From: Thermoplasmatota archaeon
GTDB lineage: Archaea > Thermoplasmatota > Thermoplasmata > Thermoplasmatales > Thermoplasmataceae
Direction: 5' to 3'
Assembly: GCA_023489425.1 (NCBI GenBank)
Contig: JAMDCG010000037.1
Location: 1-32,216, forward strand
Length of the DNA stretch: 32,216 nt
In this document: piece after piece, positions 25,665 to 32,216 of the stretch
Layout of the letters: each line of letters begins with the position of its first letter
How positions within the stretch are numbered: the stretch's first letter is position 1
Translations under genes and position numbers: made by a program
Notes under the pieces: model-generated
Seen by the model: the letters and a program-made list of their open reading frames with translations, nothing else
Told to the model about the DNA's origin: nothing
The model's database searches: none

Positions 25665-25870
25665 TAATGCACATATCAATTCAATATAAAATTGTAGATG
25701 AAAGATATATACAAACAATAAGGTTGTTTCTCAATTACATTAATGCTATAACAGGAAATCTTATGGTGAATCTGACCAAAATAAATGTTGAGGGACTTAT
25801 CCTTACTCAATTCATCAAATTAGTGACATTGATAAAAAAACTAATTATCTATAATCACATCCACAGACGA

Positions 25871-25942
<72 letters not shown>

Positions 25943-26283
25943 TTTAGAGCTATCAGTAAGCGTGTAAAATTATACTTCCCATAATGGCTCTGAAATTTTG
26001 ACAACTAATGTACCGAATCTCTGAAGAATAAGCTACAAGAATTACGCAAGAATTCAGGGAAATTCGTAGCCGAATGATTTACAAGAATACCTTACAAATA
26101 CCCCTATGGTTGATGAAATTCTAATAAAGAAGTGATGGTTGTTAATAAGTTGATCTTCCCTCACACTAAGGTACCAAATCAATCAAGGACAAAGTCACTG
26201 AAAATTTAGTATCCTGATTTTTAGGTTACTTGTCAAATTGTCATACATAGCTTGCTTTTGATTGGTACAATTAATAAAAGAGG
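25943..26283. other. non-coding stretch after tRNA-Val
   Basis: About 340 nt without a supportable gene. Short frames occur, for example near 26030-26090, but each is broken by stops within 20-30 codons and resembles nothing I recognise. The following repeat and the adjacent tRNA suggest old insertion debris, which is inference. Confidence 0.4.
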
Positions 26284-26466
26284 GAAAATCTCATCCCCGA
26301 TGAACTGTTTGATGAAGTAAGTAAGGAGTTTAGTGATAATGAAGTAGAAGAACTAACAGGAGCGATAATAAGGATAAACTCATGGAACAGAGCCAACATT
26401 GCATTTGAGATGGTACCTGGAGATTATGTATCGAAAAGGAAAGAGAATTATAGGAATGAAAAGTAG
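26284..26466 (+). pseudogene. carboxymuconolactone decarboxylase/AhpD-like gene, C-terminal remnant
   Basis: The last 60 codons of a CMD-family gene: ENLIPDELFDEVSKEFSD, then LTGAIIRINSWNRANIAFEM, ending KRKENYRNEK. It has no start and no CxxC-x3-H active site. The pattern (L)PDELFDEV...INSWNRxxIAF is the family's conserved C-terminal half. The 5' part was lost at the repeat boundary, so it cannot make a functional enzyme. Confidence 0.75.
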
Positions 26467-26631
26467 TTAATTTACTAATTTCAAACCAATTTCTTTTAAT
26501 TGTGAACTTTGAAATTAATGAGATGTTACAGTAATTCAAAATAGCCAGATGAATTCACCTACAGTAGTGTCTCACTACCTAATTATTGCACCTAGCATGC
26601 CCTTTGGCAATTCATCGTGGTTTGGAATTGC
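26284..26631. repeat. direct repeat, left copy (348 bp; convergent tails of CMD-like and hicA-like genes)
   Basis: This segment reappears at 31766-32081 in the same orientation, with about twenty substitutions by eye and one 33-nt indel (extra here at 26535-26567). Homology starts at GAAAATCTCATCCCCG and stops at GGAATTGC. It holds the 3' end of the AhpD-like gene (+), a hairpin-forming spacer (TAATTTCAAA at 26476 and TTTGAAATTA at 26508), and the 3' end of a hicA-like gene (-). Confidence 0.9.
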
Positions 26632-26640
26632 TATCCTTTT
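26575..26640 (-). pseudogene. hicA-like toxin gene, C-terminal remnant
   Basis: On the minus strand the last 21 codons read KRIAIPNHDELPKGMLGAII then R and a stop, matching the HicA C-terminus (xVTIPxHxELxxGTLxxIL). Upstream the frame loses similarity and meets a stop. There is no hicB-like antitoxin frame beside it. Confidence 0.6.
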
Positions 26641-26900
26641 AACTCAGTCTTCTTTTCCCTTTAATACTTATTAGTCCTGTGTAGACAAACTCTGGTATTG
26701 ATCTAATCTTAACATATCGATTTGCAACCATTATCTTGACAAACCCACCGTTGAAGAGAAAAGTCGCAATCATGCCTATATAATATTTTATCCGATTTTC
26801 AAAATTAATTAAGAAATTATAGATAAAGAAACTTAGAAAAATCGGATTTAAATTAATTTAATTGGTTTATTAAATTCCAAAATCTCTTGGTTAAGCTAAC
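26641..26900. other. AT-rich intergenic stretch
   Basis: No gene that I can support between the repeat and the promoter of the TrmB-type regulator. The AT content rises towards 26,800-26,900. Confidence 0.4.
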
Positions 26901-26909
26901 ATTTATAAG
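26900..26909 (+). promoter_or_regulatory. TATA box of the TrmB-type regulator
   Basis: CATTTATAAG sits about 30 nt before the ATG at 26936. A GTG at 26909 that would extend the frame lies at the edge of this element, so it is very unlikely to be translated. Confidence 0.55.
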
Positions 26910-26935
26910 TGGATTGGATATTTAATGTTGTTAAA

Positions 26936-27751
26936 ATGGAGGAAGAATTTTTAGATATCAAAACAGCGGAATCTGTTCTTACAAAAATTGGTTTAAGTTC
27001 AGAAGAATCAAGAGTGTATACTACCATACTTTTAAGTGGAGTTAATAGGGCTTCCGACATTTCCAAAATTACAGACATAAGGAGACCTAAAGTTTATCAG
27101 ATCCTTGAACGATTAAATAATATTGGTGCAATTGACCTGACGAGTAGTAACCCATTAAGTTTTGTTGTAAATAATGTTAAGGAGTTTGTTGACAGAAAAA
27201 TTCAAGCCATGGAAAAAGACTTGGATAATTTGAAAGCCAACAGCAGAATATTCGTTTCAAAATATGGAAATTGGCAAGATAATAAGGATGAACACAGTAA
27301 CAGTGGGGTTAAGTTTCTCAAGAGTAGGGATTCCATATTGAACGAAGTAAATAAATTAGTATCGGGAACATCGGAGTCTGTTAAGCTGGTAATTGACACG
27401 GACAAGTTTTACATTTTTGATAACTTAAAAACCGAATCCATTCTTGTGAAGAAGATACGGGAGGGAATCAATTTACATGTTATAACGGGACCCGATGAGA
27501 AGATTATGAAGAAACTGACATCTGACCCATCGATTTCTTATTACCTACGTTTTTTCCCCCATGGCATTTTACCAAACTTCATTATAGTAGACAATAGATA
27601 TATAATTTCATTAATTGGGTTATCTCCAGGACAAAACCAATATCAGCATTCAGGTCCATATGGTTTAAAGATTAGTTCAAAGAATTATGTTAAGAAAATG
27701 GAAAATCTGTTTGACTATCTATGGGAATCATCGGTTCCTAGCAACATGTAA
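26936..27751 (+). CDS. TrmB family transcriptional regulator
   Basis: A 271-aa protein. An N-terminal winged helix (residues 8-75: AESVLTKIGLSSEESRVYTT, NRASDISKITDIRRPKVYQI, LERLNNIGAI) has the TrmB layout. A coiled-coil dimerisation stretch follows (DRKIQAMEKDLDNLKANSRI), then an effector domain with phospholipase-D-like alternation (SVKLVIDTDKFYIFDNL, INLHVITGPDEK, LPNFIIVDNRYIISLIG). The family senses sugars or metabolites and acts as repressor or activator. The next gene, 263 nt away on the other strand, is the secreted peptidase, so local control is possible but unproven. The gene lies inside the segment bounded by the two direct repeats. Confidence 0.85.
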   Translation: MEEEFLDIKTAESVLTKIGLSSEESRVYTTILLSGVNRASDISKITDIRRPKVYQILERLNNIGAIDLTSSNPLSFVVNNVKEFVDRKIQAMEKDLDNLKANSRIFVSKYGNWQDNKDEHSNSGVKFLKSRDSILNEVNKLVSGTSESVKLVIDTDKFYIFDNLKTESILVKKIREGINLHVITGPDEKIMKKLTSDPSISYYLRFFPHGILPNFIIVDNRYIISLIGLSPGQNQYQHSGPYGLKISSKNYVKKMENLFDYLWESSVPSNM

Positions 27752-28014
27752 TGTGAATTTGTTGAATCTCGCAGAACTGTTATATACGGACTTAAAAAGT
27801 ATTAGGAACGCAGATTGGTTCTATAAACACCAAAAAAAATTATAAATATAAGATCATAAACATGTACAGTAAAATAATTCCTTTATAGCAGTACATAATT
27901 CTAGAAATCACGTAGAAGTGAAACAAAAATCATAAAAATAAAATATTTAAAAATTTTGTGAGGTTTTTACTGTTCAGCCTAAAGAATGACATGACTGAAC
28001 TTGGGATAAATTAA

Positions 28015-31000
28015 TTATTTTTTGATTTTCCTGAAAGTCACTATGCCTCCACCACCGAGAATAGCTATGGTTGAAATCAAACTAACATATGTTCCCCCTA
28101 AGATAGAGTGATTTAAGCCTGTAGAGGTTTCTGTGTTTGACAATATACCGTAAAATGTTACGTTGATCTGATTTCTATTGCCATGTACTTCTATGTTTCC
28201 AGATGAAACAGACGGAGTATACGATGGATTAGAACTCGATATTGCGTAAGAGTATGTACCATTTGAAAGGTATATAACTATATCAGAAGTACTTGAACTG
28301 AAACTTCTTCCTGAAATATTTACATACCACGCAGTGTTTGCAGGCAGACCGGTTTCATTGAATACCACAGAAAACTTTGTTTGCACGAATTGTACGTTTA
28401 TAATAACTCCATTTCCACTTACTATAAAAGTTCCAGTTGTTTTTACCGGTGAATAAACTTTATTTGAAGTATAAATTGAATAGGAATAAGTGCCGTTCGA
28501 AAAGTATCCGCTCATTGTATTAGTATTGGAATTAAGGTTTGTATATTCGGTTTGAACTGACCATGAAGAACCTGATGGGAGTCCTGTCTCCTTGAAGGTT
28601 ACCTTGTACTTAGGCAATTCAGCAAAAAATAGTATGCCCTGTTCAACACTTCCGCTCTTTACTGAGACTTCCACTCTGTTGTCAAACTTAACCCATTTAA
28701 GTCCCGTAGATATAGAACTGGTTCTTGATCCTGATAGATCAAAAACAGAGGTGTTTGCATTTATGTAATTTACCGAATCAAGTCTCTCTATGTAAGAATA
28801 GACATTAATCGTAGTTTTAGGTGAAATAATTACAACTCCACCAGATTTTCCAGATACAAGAGTCAATTCGGGAGCAAAACCACCATTGTAGCCTGAGTTT
28901 GAAAATGGCGAATTCGAGTAATTGATACCGTGATCACTATATGTGTAGTTTAAAGCTCCAATTATATATGATGAATCAGGTGCTTGCAAAACTACACTCT
29001 GCTGATGAGATCCGATACTAACTTCAATTGCAACCCCCTGTGCAGCAAAACCGCTGAAGCTTTCAATATATGAGTTTATAGTTACATTTAATGGCACAGT
29101 CACAACAATGGGCGAAAGTACACTCTGTAAAGTTACTTTTCCGTTATAGCCAAATCCAGTCAGTGGATAAGTCAACATTGATTCAAGCTGAACCGTATAT
29201 GTATTATCTGAATCCCTCTTCATTTTAAGGTAATTGCTAACCTTGTAAATAGGAATTCCAAATACATTTGACACATAGAAGCTCTGTAGTAGTGTTTCGT
29301 TATAGCCTGTATATGCCTGATATGTACCTGTACTGTCATTGAAATAATATGTGGTTCCATTTATATCTTTAATATCAATCCTGCTCATTATCCCTGCAAG
29401 GTCAAAAGGCGAAGGATTTACTGGTGCCGATAAAAGGTAAGACGTGAAGTTAGTTGCATCGATAGTTCCAAAGCCAGTTACAAGGCTATAAGCGTATGTT
29501 GTTGAGTAAACGAAGTTATGACCATGCTTGATTATCATCAATGGCAGTACAGGCAGGCTAGAGTTGTAAATTCCAGTATGACTGTAATGGTAATCAAAGG
29601 ATGAGGATAATTTTTCAACCTCTAGATCTCCCATTAGATAGACTAAAGGATTGAGGAACCCTAGTTTGTGGTGATGTTCATGCTGAAGCACTGCATCTAT
29701 TTCTGTGATAATACCAGCCTCTGTAGGTGAAGCTACACTAGTTCCGGCTACAGTTTCAAAGCCAGTAGTTGTCAATAAACCTGTTCCTTCTTCACTATCG
29801 GTTATATATATAAGAGTATTGTTTGCTATTGCCGCGATATCAGGGACACCCCTTCCCTGGCCCTTTAATATTGTGTTTGCCTCGGAATTTAGTTGCCAAG
29901 CAGGTTCAGAGAATACTTGACTGATTCCACCCTCACTACCTGCAGCTCCGGCGTATCCAAGTTCAGTCCCTTCTGTAAGGTTCCAATTCCATGCTGAATC
30001 ACTGACAATGTGAAGGAAAGAATTAGATGAAACATTGTCATTTAACACTACTGTAGTACCACCAACTGCAGTTATACCAAAGTTATTGTAGGATTGCGCG
30101 GCAGGGGATGCTACAAGGTCGCTTGGTCTGCCGTTACATGCGTCACCAAGCGCAAAATCCGCATAGTCCACACTGGTTGGATTGTCTCCTGTATCACCAC
30201 TAGAAGCAAGCACAGAGATTCCCCTAGCCTGAGCCTCCTGTAGGTACTCATACCATGTCGTATCGTTGCACTCAGCCTCTCCGTATGAATTTGAAATGAC
30301 GTCCACATGGTTTAGTGCTGAGTAAGTGGCGTTTGGATTGAGTATAAATGCAAATGCTTGATTTATTTCTTCATTTGTGGAATTCGGTCCATATACTTCA
30401 TATATACTTGCACCCGGCGCCATGCTACCAAGCATTTCAAGGTCTAATGTGCTCTCTAAGTCCGCACCTGTTGTATCATTGGCAGCTGATGGACCTGGTG
30501 GTGCTGCGCCGTTAATTGGAGCACCATAAACCTTGGCATGCGGTTCTCCTGCAGGCATGGTTAGATTATAATATGTATAAATATTTGAAGGCACAAATGG
30601 CGCTACATGCTGTTGCTCTGCATTACATCCGGCCCATAATATTGTTGCCGCGACCTGCCCCTTTGCGTAAGTTACATTGAAAAGTGACTGTTCGTCATAT
30701 GCTACCTGCATATCGGATCCATATAACCACTGGATCTTCTGGTTTACTAGTGGTTTAGGAAGCAGGGCAGAACCATTCTCTGGAACAGGATAACCATGAG
30801 CTTTAACGACATTTGTAATTGGAAGCAATCCGCTTTGGAATAAGGGCAGCAAAAATGGATGGACATAATTCTGTAAACCCGAAACTGCAGATACATGGTC
30901 TGCGATCCAAGCAGGTAGAGATGCGTTTCCCGTGGCATAGAATACAGTCGTGCCAACCTTATAAAGATCAACAGTAGTATGGAAAATTTTACTTATGGTT

Positions 31001-31464
31001 GAACCATTTGCGTTTATGACCAAGGAGATTCTATCTGAATATGAAGTTACTCTTGGGGCCAGGCCGGAAAAATAACTCAATGCAGAATTGTAGAAATCGC
31101 TGGTAGGACTATAATTTGCTGCAAATTCAGACCTTGTAATATAATTGTGGTATAGTGGACTTGCAGGATCAGAAAGTGACTTGAGAAAAGAAGACAGTCT
31201 TGATGTGTTTGAAAGGGAGAAAGTTACCATAACATGCATATTTCCATTATACGGTCCAATAGTTACAGAACTGGAAGGTATCAACCGGTGATAAACGGGC
31301 ATAAAATTTGAGTTTAAATCAGAAGAGGTTACCAAGTTCAAATATTGAGGTTGCGTTCCAGACTCCTGTTTAGAACTGGCAACTGAGCCGTATGCCCCCA
31401 TTGCTACAAACATAACTACTACCGCCATGACAGCGATCAACAATTTCCAATTTTTATTTTTCAT
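28015..31464 (-). CDS. secreted/cell-surface S53 peptidase (sedolisin type), 1149 aa
   Basis: Layout: signal peptide (1-30, LLIAVMAVVVMFVAMGAYG); pro-kumamolisin-type activation domain (about 55-200); S53 catalytic domain (about 240-680). The catalytic triad is Glu337 and Asp341 (ADLESTLDLEM) and Ser576 (VAGTSVASP), with oxyanion Asp424 (ASSGDTGDN). The terminal TGFGTIDATNF corresponds to the family's Ca-site region. Then come a long beta-rich Ser/Asn region, two tandem repeats starting FKETGLPSGSSW and FNETGLPANTAW, each with SNGTYSY, and a C-terminal membrane helix with basic end (TFRKIKK). Sedolisins are acid-active serine-carboxyl endopeptidases, which fits an acidophile digesting external protein. 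A minus-strand TATA (TTTATATATTTC) lies about 24 nt before the ATG. Confidence 0.92.
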   Translation of the reverse strand: MKNKNWKLLIAVMAVVVMFVAMGAYGSVASSKQESGTQPQYLNLVTSSDLNSNFMPVYHRLIPSSSVTIGPYNGNMHVMVTFSLSNTSRLSSFLKSLSDPASPLYHNYITRSEFAANYSPTSDFYNSALSYFSGLAPRVTSYSDRISLVINANGSTISKIFHTTVDLYKVGTTVFYATGNASLPAWIADHVSAVSGLQNYVHPFLLPLFQSGLLPITNVVKAHGYPVPENGSALLPKPLVNQKIQWLYGSDMQVAYDEQSLFNVTYAKGQVAATILWAGCNAEQQHVAPFVPSNIYTYYNLTMPAGEPHAKVYGAPINGAAPPGPSAANDTTGADLESTLDLEMLGSMAPGASIYEVYGPNSTNEEINQAFAFILNPNATYSALNHVDVISNSYGEAECNDTTWYEYLQEAQARGISVLASSGDTGDNPTSVDYADFALGDACNGRPSDLVASPAAQSYNNFGITAVGGTTVVLNDNVSSNSFLHIVSDSAWNWNLTEGTELGYAGAAGSEGGISQVFSEPAWQLNSEANTILKGQGRGVPDIAAIANNTLIYITDSEEGTGLLTTTGFETVAGTSVASPTEAGIITEIDAVLQHEHHHKLGFLNPLVYLMGDLEVEKLSSSFDYHYSHTGIYNSSLPVLPLMIIKHGHNFVYSTTYAYSLVTGFGTIDATNFTSYLLSAPVNPSPFDLAGIMSRIDIKDINGTTYYFNDSTGTYQAYTGYNETLLQSFYVSNVFGIPIYKVSNYLKMKRDSDNTYTVQLESMLTYPLTGFGYNGKVTLQSVLSPIVVTVPLNVTINSYIESFSGFAAQGVAIEVSIGSHQQSVVLQAPDSSYIIGALNYTYSDHGINYSNSPFSNSGYNGGFAPELTLVSGKSGGVVIISPKTTINVYSYIERLDSVNYINANTSVFDLSGSRTSSISTGLKWVKFDNRVEVSVKSGSVEQGILFFAELPKYKVTFKETGLPSGSSWSVQTEYTNLNSNTNTMSGYFSNGTYSYSIYTSNKVYSPVKTTGTFIVSGNGVIINVQFVQTKFSVVFNETGLPANTAWYVNISGRSFSSSTSDIVIYLSNGTYSYAISSSNPSYTPSVSSGNIEVHGNRNQINVTFYGILSNTETSTGLNHSILGGTYVSLISTIAILGGGGIVTFRKIKK

Positions 31465-31481
31465 TAGTTGAACGAATTTTG

Positions 31482-31494
31482 AAATATATAAAAA
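31482..31494 (-). promoter_or_regulatory. TATA box of the S53 peptidase gene
   Basis: TTTTTATATATTT on the minus strand, centred about 24 nt before the ATG at 31464, with no Shine-Dalgarno, so a leaderless transcript is expected. Confidence 0.55.
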
Positions 31495-31537
31495 AATTTG
31501 TTTGTTTGAAGTAGACAGACAGAGTTTGTGCTCATTG

Positions 31538-31948
31538 ATGAGAGTTCATAATCGTCTAGAAAGAAGTCTTTTGGATTTGGTAGAGATAAGGGCATCCCAA
31601 ATAAATGGATGAGCATGGTGTTTAGATATGCATACCAGGGATGCTACGGGATCTGGCGAATCTGCTCAAAGGATATTTCTTCTAAACGCGTTGGAAGAAT
31701 CACCACAGTTTACAAACCGCGAAAAAATGGCACTTAAGTGGACGGGGGCTGTTACTCTAATTTCTGAAAATCTCATCCCCGATGAACTGTTTGATGAGGT
31801 AAGTAAGGAGTTTAGTGATATTGAACTGGTAGAACTAACCTGAACGATAATAAGTATAAACTCATGGAACAGAGCCAACATTGCATTTGAGATGGTACCT
31901 GGAGATTATTTATCGAAAAGGAAAGAGAATTATAGGAATGAAGAGTAA
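31538..31948 (+). pseudogene. carboxymuconolactone decarboxylase/AhpD-like gene, disrupted by two TGA codons
   Basis: One frame runs 137 codons from an ATG (MRVHNRLERSLLDLVEIRAS, QING) to a TAA and matches the AhpD-like CMD family over most of its length: the active-site block QING-x-AWCLDMHTRDA, then FTNREKMALKWTGAVTLI, LIPDELFDEV and INSWNRANIAFEM. The active site should be CxxC-x3-H; the first Cys codon is TGA (31610-31612), probably from TGC. A second in-frame TGA (31841-31843) lies at a non-catalytic position. The N-terminal 20-30 residues of the family are missing or unrecognisable. I call it a pseudogene. The 3' part is shared with the left repeat copy. Confidence 0.75.
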
Positions 31949-32081
31949 GTTAATTTACTAATTTCAAACCAATTTCTTTTGATTGTGAATTTTGAAATTA
32001 ATGAGATGTTACAGTAATGTCTCACTACCTAATTATTGCACCTAGCGTGCCCTTTGGCAATTCATCGTGGTTTGGAATTGC
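31766..32081. repeat. direct repeat, right copy (316 bp)
   Basis: Same content and orientation as 26284-26631 without the 33-nt insertion. In this copy homologous coding sequence continues beyond both ends of the repeat (5' part of the AhpD-like gene on the left, more of hicA on the right), so it is the more complete, probably ancestral, version. Confidence 0.9.
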
Positions 32082-32191
32082 CACCCTCTTTCCATCCGAT
32101 TCCCTCCTCAGTATCACAATGACTTACAACCTGTCTCCTAAGCCTAAATCCAACTTTAGAAAGGGCTTTCACTGTATCATTTGTTGAAATA
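32025..32191 (-). pseudogene. hicA-like toxin gene, frameshifted
   Basis: On the minus strand, TNDTVKALSKVGFRLRRQVVSH in one frame continues as VILRRESDGKRVAIPNHDEL, PKGTLGAIIR in the next. Together they make a recognisable HicA (dsRNA-binding-like mRNA interferase) with its GSH-to-VSH active-site His region. Reading through needs removal of one T at about 32116-32121 (CATTGTG against expected CATGTG). The 5' end runs into the terminal inverted repeat, so the natural start is not seen. No hicB partner lies in the window. Confidence 0.65.
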
Positions 32192-32216
32192 GAGGGAATC
32201 GGATGGAAAGAGGGTG
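32083..32216. repeat. 25-bp perfect inverted repeat at the window end
   Basis: Left arm 32083-32107 begins CACCCTCTTTCCATCCG. The right arm 32192-32216 is its exact reverse complement and ends at the last base of the window. About 84 nt separate the arms. The left arm is internal hicA coding sequence, so the right arm is an inverted duplicate of it. Confidence 0.9.

Noticed and set aside
26030..26150. Short frames that might be a transposase fragment
   Set aside because: Frames are broken by stops within about 30 codons and match no transposase motif that I know.
27752..28014. Possible small RNA between the TrmB regulator and the S53 peptidase
   Set aside because: The stretch is AT-rich with no stable hairpin, conserved motif or promoter that I can defend.
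31610..31612. Selenocysteine reading of the TGA in the AhpD-like gene
   Set aside because: A second in-frame TGA at a non-redox position, missing N-terminus and a decayed neighbour favour a pseudogene. Kept as a finding only because of its exact position at the active-site Cys.
26284..32081. Repeat-flanked segment as a classic composite transposon
   Set aside because: No transposase, no terminal inverted repeats on the repeat copies and no target-site duplication are visible; the repeats are gene tails.

Overview
The window reads as a chromosomal segment of a thermoacidophilic euryarchaeon of the Thermoplasmata (Thermoplasma / Ferroplasma / Cuniculiplasma type). The archaeal assignment rests on a glycerol-1-phosphate dehydrogenase, UPF0179, an archaeal-type YchF GTPase with a TGS tail, a type-II methionine aminopeptidase, a TrmB-type regulator and a GfcR-like HTH-PRTase. 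The Thermoplasmata assignment is inference. It rests on AT-rich DNA, genes that mostly start about 23-28 nt after a TATA element with no Shine-Dalgarno (leaderless), a secreted sedolisin (acid protease family) with tandem GLP...NGTY surface repeats, and fused ETF and hydroxyacyl-CoA dehydrogenase/enoyl-CoA hydratase genes.

Positions 1-25,900 are dense ordinary housekeeping DNA. In order: HIT protein and GfcR-like regulator (-); zinc-ribbon microprotein and DCC-family protein (+); glycogen debranching enzyme (-); isochorismatase-like protein (+); citrate synthase (+); metallo-beta-lactamase-fold hydrolase (-) divergent from a two-domain protein disulfide oxidoreductase (+); SCP2 protein and HACD/ECH fusion (+); ABC exporter pair (-); APC permease (+); PLP trans-sulfuration enzyme (-); thymidylate kinase (+); SufR-like regulator and methionine aminopeptidase (-); DUF6159-like membrane protein (-); Rieske protein and fused ETF (+); multi-pass membrane protein (-); GNAT acetyltransferase (+); zinc-ribbon/PH-domain membrane protein (-); egsA-UPF0179-YchF operon (-); plant-type asparaginase (-); tRNA-Val(GAC) (+). 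Together these give a heterotrophic picture: glycogen breakdown, fatty or branched acyl-CoA oxidation feeding ETF, a citrate synthase, amino-acid uptake and breakdown, and archaeal ether-lipid synthesis.

Positions 25,943-32,216 have a different character: low gene density and decayed sequence. Two direct repeats of about 320-350 bp each carry the convergent 3' ends of a carboxymuconolactone-decarboxylase/AhpD-like gene and a hicA toxin gene. They flank about 5 kb that holds a TrmB-type regulator and a very large secreted S53 peptidase. The right-hand copy is longer and clearly pseudogenised: two in-frame TGA codons in the AhpD-like gene, one exactly at the first active-site Cys, and a 1-nt frameshift in hicA. 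The window ends in a perfect 25-bp inverted repeat that may be a contig-end artefact.

I did not find a CRISPR array, an intact transposase, an rRNA or a convincing new defence system. The points most worth a second look are the repeat-flanked peptidase segment, the TGA-for-Cys AhpD relic, the SufR-like three-Cys regulator, the Rieske-ETF overlap, the Gly-for-Cys isochorismatase-like protein, and a zinc-ribbon gene with no canonical start codon.
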